A DNA stretch of 64,000 nucleotides from Tetrahymena thermophila SB210 (Eukaryota; Ciliophora; Oligohymenophorea; Hymenostomatida; Tetrahymenidae). Positions 11,951 through 24,100 of the stretch are shown here, piece by piece. Where the stretch lies: positions 1,328-65,327 of the forward strand of contig NW_002475984.1 of the NCBI RefSeq assembly GCF_000189635.1, in the 5' to 3' direction. The notes under the pieces were generated by a model. It made no database searches. It was not told the DNA's origin and saw nothing but the letters and a program-made list of their open reading frames with translations. The position numbers and the translations under genes are program-made. Position 1 is the stretch's first letter. Every line of letters starts with the position of its first letter.

Positions 11951-13014
11951 ATTTTATTTTTTAAGTTTTTTTTTCCAATTTTGTTTTAAGCAGTAAAACT
12001 TTAAAAAAATGATGTTTAACTACTTTATTTAACTAAGTTTAACTAATTTCTTTATCATAATAAAGCTTGTCTTATCTTCAAAATAGTTTAGCTTTTTAAA
12101 GATTTTTTAATTATAATTTATAAAAATAAAATTTTGAAAATATATTTTTTTTCCATTTAACAAAATTAAACTTATAATTTATTAAATTAATTGAATTGAA
12201 AGATGTCTTAAGTTGAATAAATAAAAAACGCATAAAATACTAATAAAAAATAATAATATTTGATGATTCTTTAAGATGTAGAAGATAAAAATTGAATAGA
12301 ATTCAAAAATTTACAATGAATGTAATACACTGGGCAACAATTTAAAAAATTAAATTGTCTATTTTTATTTAATTCAAAAGAGATACTTATGACCTCATCG
12401 CAGTTTTTAAAAACTAATAAATTTAAAATAAAAAATTTATTTTCTTTCAGATTAAAATTTGCATTTCATTATCTTTTTAAAAATCAAATAGATTTTTTAT
12501 ATTTTGTAGATTTTGAATTCTGAATAAATTAAATTATTTAGATTCATTCATTCATTTATTTATTTATTTTGATTAGGATTGGCAATTTACAATAATAAAT
12601 GAAATTATTGAGCCTTACTCTAAGAACTTCTCCATGTATTTAAATAAACAGCACCATTTTATAAATATGTGATATTACAAATCAAATTTTATTTAAATTT
12701 TTTGATAACTGAAATATAGAGAGGTTTTAGCTTGAATTAATTGGACGTTATTTTATAGTAAAACAGATGCTAATGTTGAAATGAATTAGCTTTGCTTGTT
12801 TGTTTGTTTTTTTTGGAATAAATTGAAAATTAAAAAAGGCTTCTATTAAATATTGGTTGGGAAGTAGGTAGGTAGGAATGTATGTATATATATTTGCATG
12901 TTTATATGAAGGAAGGTTTAATTAAGTAGAAAAGAATTAATAAATTGATAAAAACTAATTAATTATAATTTTAAAACAATTTGTAGATTTAAAAAGGCAA
13001 AAAGCAAATTAATA
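11951..13014. other. Intergenic region with one short ORF
   Basis: AT-rich. Contains one 30-codon frame (described separately), ATTC/ATTT tetranucleotide runs near 12540 and TAGG/TATG runs near 12865. No other support for a gene. Confidence 0.4.
12203..12295 (+). CDS. Possible small ORF or first exon, 30 residues
   Basis: ATG at 12203 follows an A-rich leader and reads MSQVEQIKNAQNTNKKQQYL and ten more residues to TGA. Five of the Gln codons are TAA, a coding-like sign in this genome. It is too short to recognise. It might be a stand-alone small protein or an upstream exon of the LRR gene that I start at 13015. Confidence 0.25.
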
Positions 13015-15544
13015 ATGGGAAATATAGTCAATTCAAAGAATACAGAAAACATAAGCAGATCTATCTCTGACTCGGATGATGTCGCAAATGAAAATATTCG
13101 CGTAAATAAAGACATTAAGACGTAAATAAAACAATAATTTGCAATCATGCTTTTCTTTGCTAGGATGTTGCTAAATATTCATTATTTTATTTATAGATAT
13201 TCATTGCAAAGGCAAGAAAGTAGAAAGAGCTCTGCTAGCGATAAAGAAGAAACTTACTTAAACTAAAAGCAGAATGCAGTTGTTTTCAAGTAGAATTATT
13301 TTTGCTTTGCAACTATTGCCTTGCTTTTTGAATTATTTGCACATGCTTATTGAATAAATAGTTCTATTACTACTTACCTATTTATTAGATTAATCAAAAA
13401 ATCAATCACTTGAAAATTTGTAGAACAGAAATTATTCAATAACGCTTGATGTGCTTTAAATAACAAAAAATTTACTTAAAAATATAAAATTTTAATAAAT
13501 AGGGTTGAAAAAGAGCTCACATAAAAGTAATTCGATGATTTCATAGCAAAAATTAATACAGATAACAAGGCTACTGCATTTAAATTTGAAGCACCACTGA
13601 ATGTAAAAAACAAATCAACAAATACCCTCTTCAAAGATTCATTTAAAGCTCGCTCTATTTCTACATTGACTTCAGTTATTGAGAAAAAATACAAAAACAT
13701 CAAAGAATTAAAGCTTTCCTTCCCTTCTTAGTCTGAATCCAATCAAGAAATAGACATGGAACCCATTTATTCAATTTGCATGATGCTATCCAGCTTAAAA
13801 TAGCTGGAATCACTTTCGCTAAACTTTTTCCAGTAAAAAATTAATTTCTTTTGTTATTGCTTGATTTCTTGTTTGCTACTTATTTGAAAGTTGTTAGTTA
13901 GTTAGTAAATAAATAAATAAATTAAATAATTAGTTAGCAAGTAAAATTCTTTGCATACAAATCAACAAAATTTTAAAAATCAATAAAATTATAAATAGAA
14001 CTTTATAAATAGAGAGAAAATACCTAAAAAACTACTTTCATTAATCTATTAGAATTTAAAAAAATACAAATCGAAAAATTATTAATCCATCAATAAGAAA
14101 AATTAAACAAATAATTTGATCATTTATTGATTTATTCATTATTTCATTTGTATTTTGTGATATTCCAAGTATTTTACACACAAAAAACAATACAAATTGT
14201 ATATTATTTTTTAAAAAAACTCTATATTCCAATAACCAAATATTCTTTTTGCTTATTTTTATTACTTTCGAAAATAAATATTGATTGGTTAACGATTAAA
14301 GCAAATAATATAACTAATTTAATTTAAATTAAATAGATGGGGCTATTATAATTCTAACATAAAGACTGAATGCCTTATTGTTCTTTGTAATGCTATTACT
14401 ATATTATCACCTACTTTGAAGTCACTCAAATTAGATTTTGGTAGATGGGGATGCGAAAAATACGGAAATTTAAAAATATACACTGATGCAACAATTTCAT
14501 GTTTTTGTGATATGATTTAATCCCTCACTCAGCTAAGAAGTCTCGATATTAATCTAAGAAGGTAAAACATTAATTTTCTTATGCTTTGTTTTTTAAACAT
14601 TTCCTTTTTATTCATAATAAATAAATAGTTGGGGATATGAAAACTACAAAATAACTAATCAAAGTGTTATTTAAATCTTTAAAAGTGTTGGAACTCTAGT
14701 TAATTTAGTAGACCTTAAAATCAATCTTACAAAGTAATTTAATGCATTTTCATTTAAATAATAAATGTCATTTAAATTAATCGAAAATCCAATAAATATT
14801 ATTATGAAAATCAAGCAAGGTTGATAATTAATAAGTAAAGAAAGAAATAATAATCTAATTAATGGTTAAATATACAAAGAAAATCTATTAATTAATTAAT
14901 TAATTAATTAAATTTGCTAACATTTTTATCATTTAAAATTTGAATTTACTTAGAAATTGTTTATGTAATTTAAATTATTTGTAAAATAGGTGGGGATATT
15001 TGAACAACAATATTAGCGAAACTAGTTTACAAGATCTTAAATAATATTTAGTGAACTTACAAAATCTCAAGCATATTTACCTCAATTTCGACTTGTAAAT
15101 TTAAAAAAATTTATTAATAAGTTATTAATTTTAGTAATAAATAAATAGGTGGACACACTTGCATAATTATAAATATATAAAAGAGGCTTTGGTCTAACTT
15201 CCTTTACTAGAACAATGTCACATAGATACTACTGAAGTAATTTGTTTATTTAAATTTTTGTCATTTAAATTAAATAAGAAGAATTTTGATTTTCATTTAT
15301 TTTTACTCTTGTTTTATCGAATTTAATTATGATATCTAAAATTTTTGTTTTTTGGTAGAATTAATCTGAATATATTTTATTATAGGAATAAAATGAAGTC
15401 AAAAGACTATATGATTTAATTAACTACAGAAAGAAATAATACTTAATGTCTTACTCACTACTTAAGTCTGAATAAGGAGATTACTTTAGACGCGAAATCC
15501 TCTGGGATGCACTTCGTGTTTGCTTACATGATAAAAAATAATGA
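13015..15544 (+). CDS. Eight-exon leucine-rich-repeat protein
   Basis: Exons 13015-13121, 13197-13289, 13503-13832, 14337-14561, 14629-14733, 14990-15094, 15149-15236 and 15386-15544 join in frame throughout (1212 bases, 403 residues, TGA stop). All introns but the last are in phase 2. Exons 4-6 each begin in the middle of a codon before Trp-Gly and carry leucine-rich units such as LVNLVDLKINL and LQNLKHIYLNF; exon 7 begins with Trp-Thr; exons 5 and 6 are both 105 bp. The N-terminal ~65 residues are polar. No signal peptide or membrane segment. Phase-2 introns bounding LRR units match the design of the minus-strand arrays at 21-48 kb, so a common ancestry is plausible. Function unknown; LRRs bind other proteins. 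Confidence 0.72.
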
Positions 15545-16622
15545 AATTAACCAATGAATGAATAAATCAACCAACAAGCATTTGTTTATAAAAAAATGAA
15601 TAGCTTATTAATCAAAAATATTGATACTAAAATCTCTTTTTAATCTTACATTTTTTATAATAAAATAAAAAATACTCTCACATACTACAATAGAAAATAT
15701 TTAAACTCAAATATTTATCAATAAATAAATAAATAATAATAAAAATTCTCGCACAAACACACAAACAAACAAACATACAAGCCACAAGAATAAGCAAATA
15801 AACAAATAATGAATGATGAATAAACAAAATCTATTCTATATATGATGATAGATAATATATCAGTTTTTTTGATGTATTTTTCAAACAAAAGTAATTTGAA
15901 TTCCTTTAAAAAAGATATAAAATATATATTACTATTACTATTATTAATTACTTGTAAAATTATACTTAAAATTTTTATAAATCTCCATATATCTTATGTA
16001 TCTTTTTAAATTATGATTATAAAACTTCGCCAAAATAATTATTAATATTTACTTTTAAAATTTAATCAATCAAATGTTCTTATTCTACTTTAAATTTAAC
16101 TTATATTTATATATTAATTAAATATAACACAAATACTTTTTTACTTTAATATTTTTGAGCAATTTATTTTTTGATTAATAATAATATATTTATTCAACAT
16201 TAAGCTAGTTAAAAAAGTACTTTTGTATTCATTGAATACTTTATATTTATTTTAATTACTAATCAATTTGAAAATGAAAATAAAATAAAAATATCTCTAA
16301 ATAAGAGATATACCAATAAAAGAATAATATCTCAAAAAGAATAGTACTTAAAAAAATAAAAATATCTCAAGTTTTATGACGAGATTTCTTCGTCAATAAA
16401 ATAAAAATATCTCAAAAAAGTGGGGTAATAAAAGAAATCTTTATATCAATTTTATTTGTATCAATTATTTATTATCTATAAAAAAAATATAAATAAATAA
16501 TAATAACAATAAATAAGTAATTATTAAATTATCAAAACATTTTTAATAAAAAAATTCACAGATTAGAACTAGTTTTCTCATAAATAAGAGACCTTTTATA
16601 ATATAAAAATATATAAACTTAA
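15545..16622. other. Intergenic with repeated AAAATATCTCAA motif
   Basis: No gene. Between 16260 and 16420 the motif TAAAAATATCTC recurs three times and surrounds a GACGA...TCGTC hairpin (16378-16394, 7-nt loop). This sits 230 bases before the zinc-knuckle gene and could be regulatory. Confidence 0.4.
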
Positions 16623-17396
16623 ATGAGCTATTCTAGTGACGAAGATGATTACTTAAATGATTGGGATGATTCTGATGACTATAGTTATGATAACTATTAC
16701 TATAGTTCAGTAACTTGCTTTAAATGTTATAAAAAAGGGCATTACGCAAGTGATTGTTATTAAAATAATAGTAATAATAGAATCAGATGTTATAATTGTA
16801 ATTAATTAGGGCATATAAGACCTAAATGTCCTTTACTAAGATAATCGTAATCAATAGCTAGCAATTTCATAAGACCTACTTAAATTTCATAACCTCAATA
16901 ATGTTAAAGCTCTACTAGCAATACTTCTACTTCTATTTAAAACTAAATAATATTTAAAGATGCATCTTTGTAATAAATCTTCAACTCTTTATCAGACTAA
17001 GAAAAATAAGAGAGATTAGAAGTTATGAAATAATTAGATGAAGTATTTAGCAATACTTAAAAAGATTGTAAAGCAGAAATTTAAAAAGAATCACTTCAAA
17101 CAAATGACAACAAAGATTTTAAAAATATTACAAATGAAGAAAATTAAAAAAACACTAAAGTAGAAGCTAATGAATAAAATGAAAGTGAATCTAAAAAAAC
17201 TAAGAAATTTTAAAAAAATGAATAAAAAGCTAATGAAAAGTTAGAAAAATTAGCTTAACAAACTTAAGAAAGTTCAGTAGAAAGTTTTTCAGGATAAAAA
17301 AATATCAGTGAAAATGACAAAAAACCAGATTCAATTCCATTTCTCTTTGATGCTTTAGATTTCGCAAAATAAATCTTGAATAGTGTTAAGGATTGA
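16623..17396 (+). CDS. Protein with two CCHC zinc knuckles
   Basis: A single exon of 257 residues. After an acidic, Tyr/Asp/Ser-rich start come two perfect CX2CX4HX4C knuckles: C32-C35-H40-C45 and C56-C59-H64-C69. These fold around zinc and bind single-stranded RNA or DNA, as in retroviral nucleocapsid and CNBP-type proteins. The remainder is Gln/Ser-rich, then Lys/Glu/Asn-rich and probably disordered, ending in a short hydrophobic helix (PFLFDALDFAKQILNSV). There is no protease, reverse transcriptase or integrase nearby, so I read it as a cellular nucleic-acid-binding protein rather than a retroelement gag. Fourteen or more Gln are TAA codons. Confidence 0.8.
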
Positions 17397-19132
17397 TTTA
17401 GAGTTTATAAAAAAATTCTATGGTTTATTTATTTATTAAACAAAAAATATAAAAATTATGAAATAAAATTCTCAAATATATATTAAATTTTATGATTGTA
17501 TATTTCTTCATACTTTTCCCCATTTTTCTGAAATTTTTAGAAAATTTTTAATCTCTACAAAACCCATACATTTTCTATGAATTTATACTAATTACGAATT
17601 CAAATTCTGTAAGAGTTACCTTAAATAATAATTTAAATTCAGAAGAAAAATAGGATAATATACATAAAAATGCAAAAGAGAGATTATATACTTTGTAAAT
17701 AGAACTTCAGCAAAATATACCTACCTTTTGAGCTTATTTACTTTTCAGTTTTGAAATAAAGAAGAAAGCCTTGTTAATTTGTTAATTAGAAGGGAAAATG
17801 AAGAAAAAATTTGAAATTATTTTTAATAAATCAAATTATTTTCTTCTTAACATTTTAAGCTATATTTAAAATTTTAATTCTTAAATAAATGTAAGAGCTC
17901 ATTCTATCCTTTACAGATCTAATAGATTTATAAATAATACTTTAAATAATGTCTTTGTACAATTTTTTTATTTTTAAAAAATCATTTTTCTTTTCCATTA
18001 ATATATAAATTAATTGTACTTATTATGTTATTAATTTGGAATCTTTATAAATTAAAAATAACTAAGAAGTATTACTTTTCATTTGAAGTAAGTTAAGGTA
18101 AAGTAAAATTAATCTTAAAACAAACTATTTTGACTTTTTCTATTTTCTAATTACTTAGCATACCCTTATTTTATCTAAGATTGTTATAATTTATCTTTAC
18201 ACTTAATTAATCATTTATTTATTTACTATCACAATATTAGGTATATTTTTTGTTTTTAATGTTAGAATTGTTTTTAAAATAGCTCTAATAACTATACTAA
18301 TTTTATATGGTGTTAAAGTATGAAATTAATATATTAAATTTTGTTATACTACTTTGAAAATTTAAATTTTAATATTCATAATTCATAAATAAAAGAGATA
18401 AAATTTTTGTGCTTTATAAAATTTTATTAAAGTGTAATAATTAATCTATTAATTGATGATATTTTGATCTTTAAATTCATTGAAAATTCAGGTATATTGG
18501 AACTATTATTATTTTTTAATTTTTTATCATTTTATTTTGTATATTTTTGCTTGATTTCTTAGCAAATATTTTCTGTTTTTTCTTCTATTATTTATATTAA
18601 ATTTAGAATTATAATTTTAGGGGAAAATTGTGATCATTTTTTAGAATGCAATTTTCAATAAAAAATTTAATTTATTTGCTTTTGTAAAACAACTTTAAGA
18701 AAATAACTAAAAAGAATTTTTAAACTTTGAAATATAGAAAAATAAAGTTTACATGTATTTATTGGATATTAAATAGTAAAATTTTACCTTTCTTGCGATT
18801 ACACTCCTAATTTTAGCTATTTAAATGAAAAATTAATTAATTTTTTTGTCGATACTTATATTATTATTCTTTCATAAATTTTTCAATTCAAATCTGTTGA
18901 CAAAATTCATCAGTGAAATCTCTTTTTGTTCTATATTTTATATATTATTTTAATTATAAAATTAATAACCCTAACCTCATTAGATTTAATATTTTTGATG
19001 ATTTTTTAACTATCAGAAAACTTAAATTTCTATTAAAAAATCTTTTCTACATATTTTATTTTTTAAATTGGTTTATTTCTTTTGATTATAAACAAAAAAA
19101 ACTAGAAATAAACATCAAAAAAAAAGTTTAAA
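17397..19132. other. 1.7-kb AT-rich intergenic region
   Basis: T-rich with long hydrophobic pseudo-frames typical of AT-rich DNA. I find no codon-like periodicity, RNA gene or repeat. Probably the 3' flank of the zinc-knuckle gene and the 5' flank of the MACPF gene. Confidence 0.5.
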
Positions 19133-20695
19133 ATGGTATTAAAAAAAATACTGATATGTATATCAATACTGTTGATATTAGTTAATTCACAAACGCTACA
19201 TAGTAAGAAAACTATGTATAAGTTGCTGTCTTCTAGTAATATTGAGGAGGCTATGGAAGAGCTGTGTCCTTTCCCAGGTTATTATGGTATTTATTGTCCT
19301 CAAGAAACAACTGCTGCTCACAAAAGATAACTACAACAACAAGGTATCACAAAAATGCCATCAGGAATTGGAGCTTCGTTTGATATATCTACAGGTGAAC
19401 TTAAGCTACCTGCTATCTAGCTTTCATATCCTTAAGAACCAAGTTAAGAATAAATTTACACTGACCCTCTTACTAATAGTTAATTTATTATCGCTGATGA
19501 AACAAATATATTATAAGCAGATTCTGATGATGACATAAGAATTTACAAAAATGAATTCGAACTCACAAATATTTGGCTTGATGCTACAAAGAATGGATAG
19601 TGGCTTGGAGGAGAGTATAGCTCATCGAAAGACTTAATTGATGTTTTCAACAAATTTTTCAGAGGTAATTAATATACTTCTATTGCTTAATAACCAAAAA
19701 ATGTAATCAGAATGGCATTCAAGACTGATAATTTAAAGCTAAATAGATTCGCTTAGAGAGCCATTGACTCATTGCCTGAAGATTATTAAGAAGAAATCTA
19801 TAACGAATTTTTAAATGCTTGGGGTACTCACATTGCAGTGGATACTTTAATTGGTGGTATGATTGAAAAACAAACTATCTTTAAAGACTGTGTATTTTTT
19901 ACTCCTTAATTTTCAGGAGGTATTTCAACTGAGCAAGTAATTTAAGCTTTGCGTCATGAACTGCATGGAAATTAAGCTGAAGGATTCTTCACAGCAAGAA
20001 GATAAGTCACTTTGGATCATAAGTTTGGAGGAAATCCTGAGGATGGCGCAAATTGGGAGTAGACAATTAGTAAAAATCCTGCTTTGTTGAAGATTAATAG
20101 ATTCTTATCTTGGGAGTATATGGCTGCAAATCCTTAAGTAAGAGCAAATTTATCACAAGCTATTGCAAGAAGAATAGATTCAATGAGATAAAGATAAGAA
20201 AGCTACTAAGCTCAAATCAGAGAATAAAGAAGACTTGAGAGGGTTGGACCAAGAATAGCCTGGGCAATTTAAGGAAATGGTTAATGCCATCATCTTTCTC
20301 CAAGCTTTAATATAAGAAGATAATTCGAGCTTAAAGCTGCTGAACGCTGTCTGAACAGGACTGATGAAAATTGGTTAGATTGCACTTCTGGTCCTTAATA
20401 ATCATATGATGATTTTATGTATGAAGTAAGATATGAAAGAGATTAAGAAGGAAATTATAGAGCTATTATGCATAACCCTGTAGCAGAATATCCAGGAGGT
20501 TTAAGGGAGGCCGATGGAGCTTTTGTTGATAGAGGATGTTCTGTTGCTTAGCGTTATAGAGATGCTATGTACAGTGATTTTAACTAAACTCCTCCAAACG
20601 AAACATATATCAAAATGCTTTGTACTGATTGTCATCCTGATGTCTATAATACTCCATCAGGAGTAGTTTTCTAATGCAGTTGCCCTTCCTTCTGA
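19133..20695 (+). CDS. Secreted MAC/perforin (MACPF) domain protein
   Basis: A single exon of 520 residues. Residues 1-20 are a clear signal peptide (MVLKKILICISILLILVNSQ). The MACPF signature is visible: an aromatic-rich helix followed by FLNAWGTHIAVDTLIGG, with the Trp-Gly-Thr-His motif at W230, then the Gly-Gly bend. This is the signature of the perforin/complement C9 family. The C-terminal third is Cys-rich (pairs such as CTDC and CSC at the end), suggesting a disulphide-bonded extracellular domain. Such proteins are exported and can insert into membranes; in ciliates the biological role of the family is unclear, and I infer only secretion plus a MACPF fold. No TGA interrupts the frame and no intron is needed. 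Confidence 0.85.
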
Positions 20696-21137
20696 AATAT
20701 AATATATAAAATAATAAAATTAATAGATAAATAAAAAATCTATATATCTATATAAAATAACAAATACAATTGGTCATTTATATATATAGTATGTTTCAAA
20801 AAGTTGTCAAGTCCTACCCGACTATGTTAAGATCCATATCTCAGCAATAAGATTAAAATCTAACTATAATATAAAAAGATCCATTTATATTATTTAATAT
20901 GATACAATATAATACAAAAAATTAAAAAAATTTAATTGTTTTTTATCATTTATAATCTATTTATTAACTTACAAAAATATGATATTTATAAATATAAAAA
21001 CAATAAACATAATCTATCTATGTTTCGTTATATTAGATTTAAAAAATTTTTTCAACATATTAGATAATAAAACATAAAATATTTAATTATTCAAGCATTT
21101 AATATCTACTCATCCTTTTTTCGCCACTTCCTTATCA
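20696..21137. other. Convergent intergenic region
   Basis: Lies between the stops of the MACPF gene and LRR gene A. Contains one patch richer in G/C around 20795-20840 (TCCTACCCGACTATGTTAAG). No gene seen. Confidence 0.4.
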
Positions 21138-24100
21138 TCAGAATTTATTTTCAAAAACAACTAATCTTTTTGATTTAAGACACTTTCTTATTACTTTGAA
21201 TTTTTATGATTCGTTGATTTGATTAAAACTATTATTATAAATTTGAGTAAATTTAAAAATAATTTTAAATAAAATAAACTCTTAAATTAAAAATTGTTTC
21301 TTTAATTAATTAATAAATAAAATAATATTAGTGGGATAAAAAACATAATAAAAAACAAATCAAATCAAATTTATCAAATCAATTCAAAGAGCTTTTTTGT
21401 TTTATATTCATTTTTTTGTTAATAATATCACAATCCAAAACAAGTAAAATGTTTTTACCGAAGATCGAATTTCAAATTTGAGAGATTAACACAATTTGCT
21501 AAAGCAGAACCTAAGCCTGATGCACCTTCATCATTAATTTAATTGTCACTTTTTTAAATATTGAAGTAAAATATTTAATTAATTAGTTAATTAGAAGGAA
21601 AAAATGTAGAAATAATTTTAAATAAAATTAATTAATAATAATAAAAAATAGAATGAAGAGATTAACATAAAAGAAGAAAAAGCTAGAAAAAGTAAAATGA
21701 ACTTTATTGTTTTTTAATTAGTTTTTAGAACTACCTAAGGTTAAGTGTCAAATTTGAGAAATTATTGTTATTTGCTAAAGCAGAACATAGGCCTAATGCA
21801 CCCTGATCACCAATTTAATTTGCACTTTTTAAATATTGAAGAAAAAATATTTAATTAATTATTTAATTAGAAGGATAAAATGAAGAGAGAAAAAAAATAT
21901 TATTAATTAAAAATAAAAGCAAAATTTTAAAATATAATGATGAGTTAGATTAATAAAGAAAAAAAATAAAAAAAATTAGGCTCAATAAAAGAGAAAAAGA
22001 TAAAAGAGTTTTATTGTTTTAAATTAGTTTTTATAATTAAAAAATCACTATCCAAAAATAATAAACTGTTTTTACTAAAGTTCAAGTGTCAAATTAGAGA
22101 CATTAATGGAATTTGCTAAAGTAGAACCTAAGACTGATGCACCATCACTACCAATTTAATTGTCACTTTTCGAATAATGAAGAAAAAATAAAAAATTAAT
22201 TAGTTAATTAGAAGAAAAAAATTAAGAAAAATATGAAATAATAAGATTAATTAATAATAAAATCAAAGCTGAAAATATAATGATGAGTTAAATTAACAAA
22301 GAAAGAAGAAGAAGAAAAATCAATAAATAGAAAAAGAAAAAAAGAGCTTTATTGCTTAAAATTAGTTTTTACGATTAAAAATATATCAATCCGAAACAAA
22401 TAAACTGTTTTTACCTAAGGCTAAGTGTCAAATTTGAGAGTTTAACGCACTTTGCTAGATTAGAACCTAAGCCATATACACCTTTTACACCAATTTTATT
22501 GCCACTTTTTGAATTTTGAACAAAAAATAAATAATTAATTAGAAGGAAAAAGTGAAGAAAAAATACAAAATAATAAAATTAATAAATAATAAAAGCAAAA
22601 GTTGTAAATAAAATCCAAAACTAATAAACTCTTTTTACTAAAGGTATAATGTCAAAGTTAAGAGATTAAGGCAATTTGCTAAAGCAGAACCTAAATCCGA
22701 AGCACCTTTATCTCCAATTTAGTTGTAACTTTTTGTATATTGAAGAAAAAATTTCTAATTAAAAAGTTAATTAGAAGGAATAAATGAAGAAAAAATATGA
22801 AATAATAAGATTAATTAATTAATAATAAAAGCGAAATTTAAAAATGAAATTATAATTATATTAACAAAGAAAGAAAGAAGAAAAATAAGCAAGAGCAATA
22901 AAAAAAAAGAGCTTTGTTTTTTTAAATAAGTTTTTATAATTAAAAGTATCACAACCCAAAACTAATAAACTGATTTTACTAAAGGTATAGTGTCAAATTT
23001 TAGAGATTAATAAAATTTGCTAAACCAGAACCTAAGCCTGATGCACCAATTGCGCCAATTTTATTATCACTTTTTGAATATTGAAAAAAAATTTGTAATT
23101 ACTTAGCTAATTAGATGGAAAAAGTGGGAAATAAAATAAAATAATAAGATTAATTAATAATAAAGGTAAAAGTTCAAAATAAAATTATATGCTAAATTAG
23201 CAAAGAAAGAAAGAACAAAAAAAAGCTTCACAATAAAAATAAAAGAAAAAAGAGATTTATTGTTTTCGATAATTTTTTTAAATAGAAAATCATAATTTAA
23301 AAAAAGTAAACTTTTTTACCTAAGGGTTAGTACCAAATTAGAGAGATTAATACAATTTGCTAAAGTAGAACCTAAGCCTGTTACACCTACATCACCAATT
23401 GAATTGTTACTTTTTGAATATTAAAGAAAAAATATATAATTAATTAGTTTATTAAAAGGAAAAAATGAAGAAATCATATGAAGTAATAAGATTAACTAAT
23501 TAATTAAATAAAATCAAAAGTTTAAAATAAAATTATGAGTTAAATTATATAACAAAGAAAGAACAAAAAAAAGCAATCACAATAAAAAGAAAAAGAAATA
23601 TGAGCTTTTTTGTTTTAAATTAGTTTTTACAATTAATAATATCATAATCCACAAATATTAATAAATAAACAAAATTTACTCAAGGTATAGTGCCAAATCT
23701 GAGATATTAATGCAATTTGTTAAAGCAGAACCTAAGCTTGATATACTTTCATCACCAATTTAATTACCACTTTTTAAATATTGAAGAAAAATATATATAG
23801 TTAATTAGAAGGATATAATGAAGAAAAATGAAATAATAAGATTATTTAATAATAGTAGCTAAAATTGAAAATAAAATAATTAGTTAAACTAACAAAGAAA
23901 CAACAAAATAAAGCAAGAACAATAAAAATAATAAGAAAAAAAAATAAATATTTTTTAGTTAGTTTTTTAATAAAAATAATACAATTCAAACAAATAAAAT
24001 TTTTTTACCGAAGATCAAGCGCCAAATTTAGTAAATTAATGCTTTTTGCTAAAGCAAAACCTAAGTTTTATGCACCTTTATCACCAATTTAATTGTCACT

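Noticed and set aside
16623-17396. Retroelement gag
   Set aside because: Two CCHC knuckles alone; no protease, polymerase, integrase or terminal repeats nearby.
18913-19131. 72-residue ORF just before the MACPF gene
   Set aside because: Phe/Ile/Tyr-rich translation of AT-rich leader DNA, without a good start; it ends where the real gene begins.
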